A stretch of 21,115 nucleotides of DNA. It comes from a virus. The notes beneath the pieces were generated by a model. That model ran no database searches, was not told where the DNA came from, and saw only the letters and a program-made list of their open reading frames with translations. The DNA lies in the IMG/VR virus record IMGVR_UViG_3300021083_000034, positions 1 through 21,115 of that record, one strand, 5' to 3'. The stretch's first letter is position 1; every line of letters begins with the position of its first letter. The position numbers and the translations under genes were made by a program. Of this stretch, positions 1 through 7,916 are shown one piece after another.

Positions 1-3000
1 CGTCATCCCAGGCGAGCTGAATAGGGTCGCTCTGCACGGGGGCGAACTGCACGCCATAGACCGGAGTCGAGGACTGGTATGGTACCGACACGTCCTGCTT
101 CGGGAGGTCGCTCGGGGAGACACCGAACGTGTTCACGTCGCCCGGTGTGTGGGGGATGCCAGACGTGGCGATGTAGGCCTCATCGAGGAACGATTCATCG
201 TAGATGCGGGTGTCATCCTGAGCGTTCGGATCGAGTCGGTAGATGGCGATCTGGTTGAGGCCGACGAAGTAGCTGACCTGTCCCGACTGCACGACGGTGG
301 ACTCGTTGTACGTGTGCACGCCCGTCTGGATGAAGCGAGGAGCCGTCGTCGCAACAGCGAACTCCTGATATTGCCAGAACCAGGCGGAGTTGGCAAGGAG
401 GGCTTGCGTCGAGATGTCCTGAGCCGTCTGTACGGTGGTCGGCTGGATGATCGTCGGGGACTGGTCGAGCAGCGGATTGCCGACGATGTTCGAGTCGGTG
501 AAGTAGATCTCGCTCGCCAGAGAGATGGCAGCGGGCGTACCCTGCACAGAGGAGCCGGGGTTGCCGAGCGCAGGGATCTCCGGCTCCTGTACCACGCCGC
601 TACCGAGACCAAAGTGCTGCTTCGTCTGCTTGGTGATCGGGAACAGAGTCGGAAGCGGCTGAGCCACAAGGTTGGTGAACTCAAGCTTGAAGAACTTGGC
701 GAGGAGCGGGTTGAACTCCATGTACCCCTTGGTCAGCACGTAGTCACGCATGACCGGAGTCCACGTGAGTAGCTCGTAGAAGTCACCAGGACCACCACAC
801 CAACCGGTAGGGTTGGCGTCGGTGACGTTGAGCATATTGAAGTAGAGAATGGCGTTGGCCGTCTCTGCTCCTCCGACCGTGGTGTAGGCGTTCGTGTTGA
901 TCGGGAACGAGGTTAGGTCTCTGTAGCGAAGCGGAGCCTGCTTTAGGACGACACCCGTGATGGTCATGTTCGCCGGAGGGAGGTCGAAGTTCGTCTGCGA
1001 GTCACCGAACCAGATCTGCGTCGGGATCGGGTAGTCAACTAGGACAGGTCCGGGCAGCACCCTCGACCATCCGCCAGTCGAGAAGAGAGATGAGAAGATC
1101 GGCCAGACATCCGGCTCGACAATACGACCCTCACTCAGGTTGGCCTGCTCGATGATGGTAGGGTTGTTGCCGTTGTAGAAGACGTACAGACCGGGAGCGA
1201 ACTCGTTGGTCGCCTCAGCGAAGTAGGCAACGGTAGCGACGATCGTCTGGCCGGTCGAGTACGAGATGTTGGTGACATCAAGCTCATCGATGTAGTCGTT
1301 GTAGGTCAGCCCGAGGTAGCCATGTCCACCGTCTGCCTTGAGATAGAGCGAGATGCCATTGCCGAGGTCTGCGATGACCTGGCTGTTGGATTCGATCGAA
1401 GAGAAGTTCGGTCGAAGCTCGACCGACATCCACCAACTCTCTGATGGGGTGTACTGGACGGCGAGGTTCTCGATGGCGACAGCGGACGGCGTAACCGAGT
1501 CGAAGACGAAGCCAACAAGGTATGGCATAGCGATGCCGGACGGGTAGATCCCACCATCCTGAGAGAGGATGAGGTTGGGAGGGAGGATGTAGGTCGCCTC
1601 AGCCGGGAAGCCGAGGGTGGCCGTGTTGTCGTTGGAGAAGTACAGCGTGGCGTGCGGACCGAGGAAGAGCGGGTCGACGTAGATCTGGTTGATGAGTTGA
1701 GCATTGCCTTGGGCATCTCGGGTGTCGACATAGAAGTTGACTACAGAGTCGGCGGTCGGCTGCGGTGCACAACGCCATGGGATATCGCCACCGTTGATGG
1801 CGTTGTCGGCCACCTCGAAGCGAGGGATGAACTGCACCTGGGAACCGAGAGCATCGGTCGTCGTAATGTTCTGTGCCGGGAGGTCAGACTCCTGGGAGAT
1901 GTTGTAGCCCAGTGCGAAGTTCTCGACGCCGAGCGAGTAGGGGACCTGAGTCGAGATGACCGTGGGGTTGTTGCCGATAGACGGTGAGGTCGAGATGACG
2001 GTCGTGACCGGAGGCCTGCCGTTCGGGATGCGCTGAAGGACGATGCGGATCTCGCTCATCACTGTCGGCGGGATGTTGAGGGTGAAGGTGTCCCAGTTCT
2101 CGGTCGGGTGCTGCGGATGCTCGTGCAGCACAGTGTCGGCAATGGGCAGCACGGAAGGCACTGAGTCGTAGATCTTCTGCGACCAGATCGTGTTCCATTG
2201 ACCGGTGCTCGGATCGAAGGTCTCGATCTGAGCCAACTGAGGGTAGTGGGCGATGGCGAAGGCCAGGCTGTTGACGAGTCGAGCGGCGACGAGATGAATG
2301 TCGAGAACCTCGATCGTGTCGTCAGAGGCGAGTCGAGGCGGGGTTGACCAGAACCGCTGGCCAGGTGCGTTGATGCCGAGGGCGTTGACGTTGCCCGGCA
2401 CGTTGAGCGCTGTGATGAGACTGTCGATCGGCTGTCCATCGACGTAGAGATCCATGAGTGGGTTGTCGACGCCGTTGGGGGTATTGCTCGGGTCGTTCGA
2501 GTACGGTGCACCCTGAAGGATGGCGTCGGACACGTAGCGGCCCGAGAGCGAGAAGAAGCGTGGAGCGATACCGAGGGACGGTGGGTAGTAGAGGGTCGAC
2601 CCATCTTGGAAGGTGTAGGCATCGATGACCTGGTTGGCCGTGATGTTGCCAGCCTCATCACGGTCGTATGCACTTACGCCGATGATGTCGGCGCCGTAGG
2701 TGATCTGCTCTCCCTGGTACTCGGTGAAGCTCGGGCGAAGCACCTCTCGGAATCCACCCGGTAGCACCTCGGGGTCGAGCTTGTAGAAGTCGGAGTAAGC
2801 CGGGTTCGGGATGACACCTTGGATCAGGTCCCAGTAGGTGCTGTCAGCGTACACGCCTCGAAGAGTGATCGGGGTCGCCGTCGAGAAGCCAGCGTCATCG
2901 ATGAGCAGCACGGCGTCGACCGGCTTGAGGATGTTGAGCACCTTGCGGAGGGCGAAGTCCTCCTCCGGCGTGATCGGACGGTGGGGCACCACGGTGAAGA

Positions 3001-3718
3001 CTCGTCGGTTCGTGTAGCCCGCCGTGCCGGTAGCAGAGAGTGACTCTAGCTCGGCCCATGTGTAGTCTTCGAGCGCCGACCAGTCGTAGGTCTCAAGAGC
3101 AGCCCATGTGCCAGCGCCGATGTCGGCCAGGCGCCACGACTCATAGATCGAGCAAGGTACCTGAAGGATGGCCTCTGCCACAAGCTCCATGCCGATGGCA
3201 GACGGGCCGAAGGTGATGGCTTTGCCAAGCTGGTCGATGCGAGAGCGGAAGCTGGCGTCGAAGGCTCGGACGGACGCCCACGTGTCGGCAGTGGCGAGGT
3301 CGGTGTACGGGTTGACCGGAAGCTTCTCGCTGGCGGTGCGGGTGATGTTGAATAGAGCGCCGTAGAAGTTGTCGAGGTCATAGAAGTTGGCACCCTGAAG
3401 GTAGGCACCAAGGCGGGCCTGGTTCGAGAACTTGCGAAGCTGTCCGGCTCCGGCGTCACCGAGGAGCACCTTGAGGAGCTTGGTGAGGTTGTCGGTCGGG
3501 AGGAGGGTGTAGACCTCTTCGGGGAAGTTGCGCAGCCGGGTCATGATCCCCGGTGGGATGTTGAGAGGGCTAGTGACTACCGTGATGTTGTCGGCGGTCG
3601 GTGCTGTCGGAGGAGACTGAAGGGTCAACAACGAAGCCGGATCTGTCGCCGGAGCGGGAGACAGAAGCGGCGGCAGGTTGAATGATGCCCCTCCCGCAGT
3701 CGTGTAGACGGTCGTCAC
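1..3718 (-). CDS. Giant tail/baseplate protein, 3' end beyond window (partial)
   Basis: One reading frame is open from a GTG at 3718 to the left edge: 1239 complete codons, checked triplet by triplet with no stop. The GTG lies three bases after the TAG of the J-like gene; an ATG at 3544 (residue 59) is an alternative, but would leave a 170-base gap in a gapless operon. Residues 1-58 are Pro/Thr-rich. Residues 61-127 look helical (RLRNFPEEVYTLL, then LLGDAGAGQLRK and NFYDLDNFYGALF). Residues 204-225 carry a short tandem repeat of the form W-A/S-x-L-E (TWAALE, DWSALE, TWAELE). The rest is beta-rich with many Asn, Thr, Pro and aromatic residues, as in virion surface proteins. Lying directly after gp25-like and J-like genes, it is probably a baseplate-to-fibre connector or very large tail protein. 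I recognise no enzymatic domain. The family is not firmly assigned. Confidence 0.88.
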   Translation of the reverse strand, partial: MTTVYTTAGGASFNLPPLLSPAPATDPASLLTLQSPPTAPTADNITVVTSPLNIPPGIMTRLRNFPEEVYTLLPTDNLTKLLKVLLGDAGAGQLRKFSNQARLGAYLQGANFYDLDNFYGALFNITRTASEKLPVNPYTDLATADTWASVRAFDASFRSRIDQLGKAITFGPSAIGMELVAEAILQVPCSIYESWRLADIGAGTWAALETYDWSALEDYTWAELESLSATGTAGYTNRRVFTVVPHRPITPEEDFALRKVLNILKPVDAVLLIDDAGFSTATPITLRGVYADSTYWDLIQGVIPNPAYSDFYKLDPEVLPGGFREVLRPSFTEYQGEQITYGADIIGVSAYDRDEAGNITANQVIDAYTFQDGSTLYYPPSLGIAPRFFSLSGRYVSDAILQGAPYSNDPSNTPNGVDNPLMDLYVDGQPIDSLITALNVPGNVNALGINAPGQRFWSTPPRLASDDTIEVLDIHLVAARLVNSLAFAIAHYPQLAQIETFDPSTGQWNTIWSQKIYDSVPSVLPIADTVLHEHPQHPTENWDTFTLNIPPTVMSEIRIVLQRIPNGRPPVTTVISTSPSIGNNPTVISTQVPYSLGVENFALGYNISQESDLPAQNITTTDALGSQVQFIPRFEVADNAINGGDIPWRCAPQPTADSVVNFYVDTRDAQGNAQLINQIYVDPLFLGPHATLYFSNDNTATLGFPAEATYILPPNLILSQDGGIYPSGIAMPYLVGFVFDSVTPSAVAIENLAVQYTPSESWWMSVELRPNFSSIESNSQVIADLGNGISLYLKADGGHGYLGLTYNDYIDELDVTNISYSTGQTIVATVAYFAEATNEFAPGLYVFYNGNNPTIIEQANLSEGRIVEPDVWPIFSSLFSTGGWSRVLPGPVLVDYPIPTQIWFGDSQTNFDLPPANMTITGVVLKQAPLRYRDLTSFPINTNAYTTVGGAETANAILYFNMLNVTDANPTGWCGGPGDFYELLTWTPVMRDYVLTKGYMEFNPLLAKFFKLEFTNLVAQPLPTLFPITKQTKQHFGLGSGVVQEPEIPALGNPGSSVQGTPAAISLASEIYFTDSNIVGNPLLDQSPTIIQPTTVQTAQDISTQALLANSAWFWQYQEFAVATTAPRFIQTGVHTYNESTVVQSGQVSYFVGLNQIAIYRLDPNAQDDTRIYDESFLDEAYIATSGIPHTPGDVNTFGVSPSDLPKQDVSVPYQSSTPVYGVQFAPVQSDPIQLAWDD

Positions 3719-3721
3719 GGA

Positions 3722-5884
3722 CTACACCGAACCGAACGTGTTCTGAGCGAAGAAGTTGATGTAGACGTTGTTGAGCACGGCTAGAGTGTCGTCACTGAGG
3801 GGGATGTCGATGGCACGGAAGACAGAGCCGTCATAGGTGGCATAGGTCGAGAGGACATTGTTGTCGACGTTGACGGACTGGATGGCGTAGTTGGTCGCAT
3901 CGTACTGAGGGTTGGTTGGGTAGGTGTTGGACGTGTCGTCTGCCGACGTGAGCACACGGACGGCGACGACGCCCGGTAGGTTCTGGACGATCGAGATGAC
4001 TTCCGAGATCTGCACGACGCCATCGAACGTGACGGAGTTGAAGTAGTTCGAGAGCGCCGCCTCGATCTGCGAGAGCACGGTCGCCTGCGAGTATGTCGTA
4101 GTCGACATGATGAGACCGAGGTAGACGTTGAGGTCGAGCACCTTGGCCTGGTGGACCTGCACGTCGGTGGTCACGAGTGACCAGGCGGCAATGGCTGCCT
4201 GTACCGACTGCGGGATCTGGTTGAAGTCGTAGGTGAGCGTCATCGCATCACCAACGGACGGGATAGGTGAGTCAGTGGACAGCCACTCGATGCCACCGAG
4301 AGACAACGGGCTAAGGCCGAAGGCGCTCGTGTTGTTGACACCCCAGTAGTCGACGTTCTCTAGGTAGGTGTAAGTGCCGATGAGGATGGTACCGCTGCCG
4401 CCGTTGAAGACTTCGCCGTAGTCGAGCACGGGGACGAAGGCCAGAGGGATGAAGAAGTTGCCGGGGGCCGGAGGGAGGCCGTCGAAGCGAGACCAGTTGG
4501 TGACATCGTAGAAGTCGCCGGAGTTGTGAGTGAAGACGAGGGAGTCGCTCCACTGCGTGTCCTGCACGACCTCGACGGCTCGGGTGTTGTTGACGTAGAT
4601 GTCGACTCGGTTCGTGATGCCGTTGAGCGGATCGTTACGAGAGCAGTTAGGGAGGTAGTCGTACTGAAGCTGGTAGATGCCGTCCGGCACTACCGTGTCG
4701 TTGAGCACGGCGAGGTACGGAGGTGTCCATGCGTTGTTCGCTGCCGGAGGGGTGCCGTTGGCCGTAATGCTGCCGGTATCTAGGTACGAAGTAGCCGTGC
4801 CGTCGACCGTGGTGAGGTACTGTACCGAAGTGCTGTTCTCAGCGAAGTAGATGTCCCAACTGACGATGGCGCCTGGGTTGGGGTTGCTCCACGTCAGGCT
4901 GAAGGAGTTGATGCTGCTGCCGTCCGTGGCTGCCGTAACCTGCCCGCACGGGAGGGACGAGCCTGCGGCGGTGTTGGCGACGATCGAGTAGTGGGCTGTG
5001 CCGAAGTTCGGGTAGAGACCGGAGTCGCCCTGCACTGCTGCGAGACCGAAGGTCGTTGGGTCGACCAGTACGGATTCGAGTGTGTAGTCGCCAGTCGGAG
5101 ATACGATATCGCCGTTGAAGATGTCGACACCAAGGACGCTAGTACCTGGGTACAGGTATGAGAAGTCCTGCACCGACGAGAGAGCGCCACCCGAGACGAT
5201 CTGGATGATCTCGTTGTAGGTCTTTTGCGCACCGATGACGTTAGCCTTGGTTACGTCCGGGTCTTCGAGGGCCACGCCGAGGAACATCGGCTCGGTGCCC
5301 GCCATGTTGCGGAAGACGGTGGCGAGGAAGCGGCCACGTAGCTGGTCGTCGCTCTCGGGGTCAGCACCGCCCGTGAGGCCGGAGGGGTTGGTGACGGATG
5401 AGAAGCCAGAGGCGTTGGTGGTGACGTTCACGATGGTGGACGCCGCTACATTGCCCGCAGTGCCCGCCACGTTCGCCTGTACGGGCACAGAACAGGAAGT
5501 GGTGCCCTGCGCCAGGATCACGGGCGTGAGGGTGTTGAAGAGGTTCGGAGGGGTGCTGCTGTCGGCAAGCTGAGTGGCAGCCGGGATGTAGATGTCGGCG
5601 GTGGCCGGGCTGGTGCGAGAGAAGGTGATCGAGCCGGTAGCTCGGACGCCGGGGAGGCGGTTGAAGCCGAACTGGGCCACGTAGTTGTCGAGGTCCGCTC
5701 CGCTCTTCGAGTAGATGTCGTACTGGTACGACAGGATGTACTGGTCGGCGTAGGCCTCGGCCACTGCCTCTGCCACGACATCGATGATCGAGCGCACAGG
5801 GGAGCCGATCGAGGCATCGAGGGCAGGTAGCGAGACGGCAAGACCCGCAAGCATCTGCGTCACGATGTCACTTTGGGAGGCCAT
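3722..5884 (-). CDS. Baseplate J-like wedge protein
   Basis: 720 residues resembling the baseplate J family (P2 gpJ, T4 gp6 type), which forms the wedge ring around the contractile tail hub. The N-terminus has the usual pattern: a short helix, then SIGSPVRSIIDVVAEAVAEA and ADLDNYVAQFGFNRLPG, then a beta domain with GTAGNVAAS near 141-149 and the typical GGADPESDDQLRGR at 172-185. A domain resembling fibronectin type III is inserted at about 296-378 (FSLTWSNPNPGAIVSWDIYF). The C-terminal part has the conserved helical segment and a PGVVAVRV motif. The start ATG lies 8 bases after the gp25-like stop, and the Shine-Dalgarno AAGGAT overlaps that stop codon. The protein is longer than simple J proteins because of the inserts. 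The gp25 neighbour strongly supports the call. Confidence 0.9.
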   Translation of the reverse strand: MASQSDIVTQMLAGLAVSLPALDASIGSPVRSIIDVVAEAVAEAYADQYILSYQYDIYSKSGADLDNYVAQFGFNRLPGVRATGSITFSRTSPATADIYIPAATQLADSSTPPNLFNTLTPVILAQGTTSCSVPVQANVAGTAGNVAASTIVNVTTNASGFSSVTNPSGLTGGADPESDDQLRGRFLATVFRNMAGTEPMFLGVALEDPDVTKANVIGAQKTYNEIIQIVSGGALSSVQDFSYLYPGTSVLGVDIFNGDIVSPTGDYTLESVLVDPTTFGLAAVQGDSGLYPNFGTAHYSIVANTAAGSSLPCGQVTAATDGSSINSFSLTWSNPNPGAIVSWDIYFAENSTSVQYLTTVDGTATSYLDTGSITANGTPPAANNAWTPPYLAVLNDTVVPDGIYQLQYDYLPNCSRNDPLNGITNRVDIYVNNTRAVEVVQDTQWSDSLVFTHNSGDFYDVTNWSRFDGLPPAPGNFFIPLAFVPVLDYGEVFNGGSGTILIGTYTYLENVDYWGVNNTSAFGLSPLSLGGIEWLSTDSPIPSVGDAMTLTYDFNQIPQSVQAAIAAWSLVTTDVQVHQAKVLDLNVYLGLIMSTTTYSQATVLSQIEAALSNYFNSVTFDGVVQISEVISIVQNLPGVVAVRVLTSADDTSNTYPTNPQYDATNYAIQSVNVDNNVLSTYATYDGSVFRAIDIPLSDDTLAVLNNVYINFFAQNTFGSV

Positions 5885-5892
5885 GGTGATCC

Positions 5893-6321
5893 TTACGCTG
5901 TAGTAGAGGTAGAGACATTGACCTGCTGGCCGGATGCCGTATTGACGGAAGCGGTGACCTGGAAGCGGTCAAGCTGCTGCTGGACGTTGATGTCTCCAAT
6001 CGATGAGACAAGCTCTCCCTGAGAGAACGGTGACGCCTGTCCCTTCTGCGAGGCAGCCTTGACCTTGCTTAGCTGAACCGCCATGTAGTTCCTGATGACC
6101 CTGAGCATCTCGGTCCTGATGAAAGTGGCGGTCGAGGGGTTCGAGGCCGTGCCGATGTAGTTGGCGAACACACTCCCATAGCGGGGGTGGAAGCGATCAG
6201 ATCCGTAGGGGGTGAGAGTGGCGATCTCGATGTCTTGTTCCACTTTAGCAGGTCCCGTAACGGTCGAGAAGGCACCATTAGCCAAGACGAGATCTCCGTT
6301 CTGCACTACTAGTGTGTTCAT
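5893..6321 (-). CDS. Baseplate wedge protein, gp25/gpW-like
   Basis: 142 residues matching the gp25 (GPW_gp25) family, a small baseplate wedge subunit that links the sheath to the J-type wedge protein. The core motif is visible: a hydrophobic helix (KVEQDIEIATLTPYGSDRFHP) followed by RYGSVFANYIG, near residues 27-55, then the helix RTEMLRVIRNYMAVQLSKV. The frame is open further upstream, but the ATG at 6321 is chosen because it overlaps the TGA of the GIY-YIG gene as ATGA and has AAAGGAAG two bases upstream. The upstream extension is antisense-like filler inside the endonuclease gene. It is followed 8 bases later by the J-like gene, the canonical gp25-J order of contractile tails. Confidence 0.9.
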   Translation of the reverse strand: MNTLVVQNGDLVLANGAFSTVTGPAKVEQDIEIATLTPYGSDRFHPRYGSVFANYIGTASNPSTATFIRTEMLRVIRNYMAVQLSKVKAASQKGQASPFSQGELVSSIGDINVQQQLDRFQVTASVNTASGQQVNVSTSTTA

Positions 6322-6887
6322 ATCTTCCTTTGGTGACCAGTTGCTCTGATGTGTTGTCCAAGGGGTCCGGGCCGGGATCGCATTCCGCATTCGCATTCGA
6401 CGGATAGTGATTGCATCGCTGCGCTCATCTTGGCTTTGGAGGCTGCTGTATGTCGGTATCCCTTCGGGCGACCGGTCGTCTTGCCCACGAGCGCCGCTCT
6501 GACGTTCGCTTTGTGCTCTGCTGTCTGTTGGCGCCCCTTCATAGAGGCGCTGATCTTGGCTCGTTCCCGCTCGGGACGTACTCGACCAAGGTTGTCGGGC
6601 CACCCGCCAGGCGGGCGACTGTTCAAGGTATGTCGTGCGTCATGGGTTATGTAGAAGTCATACCAGCGTCGTTCAGCTTCGATGGGGTCGCCATATCCAG
6701 CTTCTACTATGATCTGTTGGAAAGCGTTCTGCCCTAGACTCCTCACTTTGGCCGTCAGTCGTGGTGCGTGACTGTTCGCTCCGCTCAGGTGCTCCTTGAA
6801 CCGACGTTGAGCGCCACGAGTGGTAGATCCCACGTACCAGTATCCTGGTGCAGTGATGAGATAGACTTCGTAGTCGACTGTTCTCAT
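6318..6887 (-). CDS. GIY-YIG homing-type endonuclease with NUMOD3-like repeats
   Basis: 189 residues. The GIY-YIG nuclease core is at about 5-95: VYL at 8-10 stands for GIY and YVG at 18-20 for YIG. The Arg pair R28/R29 precedes F30, H33 follows, the likely catalytic Glu is E72 in EAERRWYD, and N89 is in TLNSRPPGG. Residues about 105-160 contain NUMOD3-like DNA-binding repeats (KISASMKGRQQTAEH, then ALVGKTTGRPKG). The C-terminus has C165-x-C167, H179 and H185, which could form a small zinc finger. Such enzymes make site-specific double-strand breaks and spread into empty alleles. The gene is free-standing, not in an intron or intein that I can see, and separates the spike gene from gp25 in the baseplate cluster. 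Its last codons supply the ribosome-binding site of the gp25-like gene. Its own Shine-Dalgarno is weak. Confidence 0.92.
   Translation of the reverse strand: MRTVDYEVYLITAPGYWYVGSTTRGAQRRFKEHLSGANSHAPRLTAKVRSLGQNAFQQIIVEAGYGDPIEAERRWYDFYITHDARHTLNSRPPGGWPDNLGRVRPERERAKISASMKGRQQTAEHKANVRAALVGKTTGRPKGYRHTAASKAKMSAAMQSLSVECECGMRSRPGPLGQHIRATGHQRKI
6324..6331 (-). promoter_or_regulatory. Shine-Dalgarno of the gp25-like gene inside the GIY-YIG coding end
   Basis: AAAGGAAG lies two bases before the ATG at 6321 (AGGA is four bases from it). It is encoded by the final codons (Gln-Arg-Lys-Ile) of the endonuclease, whose TGA overlaps the ATG. This decides the start of the gp25-like protein. Confidence 0.7.
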
Positions 6888-6932
6888 GATTGATCTCGTT
6901 TATTAGGTGGTCTCAGAAGAGGTCTTGGAGGG

Positions 6933-7916
6933 TTAGGTGGATGAGTCCACGATGAGACCGAGGTTCGCCAGGGCGGTCAGGAGGGAGGCCAGGGCAGCGT
7001 TGCCACCACGAGATCCCGTTACCGTAGGTCGGGTGATGGGGGTAGCGGAGAAGAACCCAACCTTATCACTGGTAGTCGTTCCGATATGAACTTTCCCCGG
7101 CGTGGACCAGGCTGACAGATGGGCCGTCCCCAAGTAGATGGTGCCGAAGATATCCATCCCGGTGGTGCCGTCGATGAATACCCCAGTTTCCGTGGACAGA
7201 GTACCAGTACCAGCAGCTATAGAGATCCCACCTCCACTCTGCACGGAGATAGCTGAAGAAACCCCACCGTATGAACTATGAAGTAGGATGCTATCACCAG
7301 ATCCAGTGGTCTCAATATCAATGCTTCCATTCGAAGCACTGAGATACATCCCCTCTCGCCCATTAGCCGTGATATACAAGACATCAAACGACCCACTGCC
7401 AGACTGAAGAATCGATAGAACCTCAGCACCATCGATGCTCACATTAGCTGCGGCGTCGATGTTGACATCGAGGCCGCTGTTCAGATGGATGTTGCCCAAG
7501 TCATATGATCCAGCACCGTCGCTGGCTGTTTGGATTGTGATATCAGCGCTGCCGAGTTCCTCAATGAGAATACCAGAGGTAGGATACGTTATCCCGTCTA
7601 GAACGGGACCACCAGAGTGAGGGGAATCATCAATGAGAGCGATGCCGTGGCCTGGGGAGGTGTAGTCAGGAAGCTGACCAGCACTACCGGGGTTGTTCAT
7701 GATGGCGGCGAAGGTCCACGGTCCGAGATCCTTCGTGATGAGCCACTGCTCACCTACCGAGGGAGCAGCACCCTTAGCCCGCTGCACGGCGATGGGGATC
7801 TGTCGGCTCACTAGGAACTGGTCGGTGCCGTAGGCGTAGCCGTTGGAGATCTCCTCGATGGTGAAGAGCAACTGATGGAAGCCGAGCGATCCGAAGGAGG
7901 GGTCTCTACCTGTCAT
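6933..7916 (-). CDS. Spike/tail-tip protein with beta-helical body
   Basis: 327 residues. Residues 1-100 are beta-rich and resemble an OB-fold (AVQRAKGAAPSVGEQWLITK, then WTFAAIMNN), as in gpV/gp5-type spike proteins. Residues about 110-265 are a repetitive Gly/Ser/Asp/Ile-rich stretch (NGSIDIETTGSGDSILLHSS), typical of a trimeric beta-helix. The last 45 residues (KVGFFSATPITRPTVTGSRG, then AALASLLTALANLGLI) match a C-terminal motif widespread in phage fibre and tip proteins. The gene is coupled to the hub gene by a TAATG junction, fitting a spike seated on the hub. DNA coding the beta-helix is visibly poorer in GC than the neighbours. Puncturing the host envelope is the inferred role; a minor tail or fibre protein is the alternative. 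Confidence 0.75.
   Translation of the reverse strand: MTGRDPSFGSLGFHQLLFTIEEISNGYAYGTDQFLVSRQIPIAVQRAKGAAPSVGEQWLITKDLGPWTFAAIMNNPGSAGQLPDYTSPGHGIALIDDSPHSGGPVLDGITYPTSGILIEELGSADITIQTASDGAGSYDLGNIHLNSGLDVNIDAAANVSIDGAEVLSILQSGSGSFDVLYITANGREGMYLSASNGSIDIETTGSGDSILLHSSYGGVSSAISVQSGGGISIAAGTGTLSTETGVFIDGTTGMDIFGTIYLGTAHLSAWSTPGKVHIGTTTSDKVGFFSATPITRPTVTGSRGGNAALASLLTALANLGLIVDSST

Noticed and set aside
149-772. Long plus-strand open frame opposite the giant tail gene
   Set aside because: It uses the same triplets as the real minus-strand gene read backwards; the product is Arg/Asp/Glu/Val-rich low-complexity protein with no recognisable domain. It is a by-product of GC-rich codon bias.
1306-2673. 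Minus-strand Ser/Thr/Arg/Pro-rich frames at 1306-1731, 2059-2673 and similar places
   Set aside because: They overlap the continuous 1..3718 frame in other registers and look like translated codon-position bias, not proteins.
6322-6603. N-terminal extension of the gp25-like gene
   Set aside because: Lies entirely inside the GIY-YIG gene and does not resemble gp25; the ATG at 6321 fits the family start and the ribosome site.
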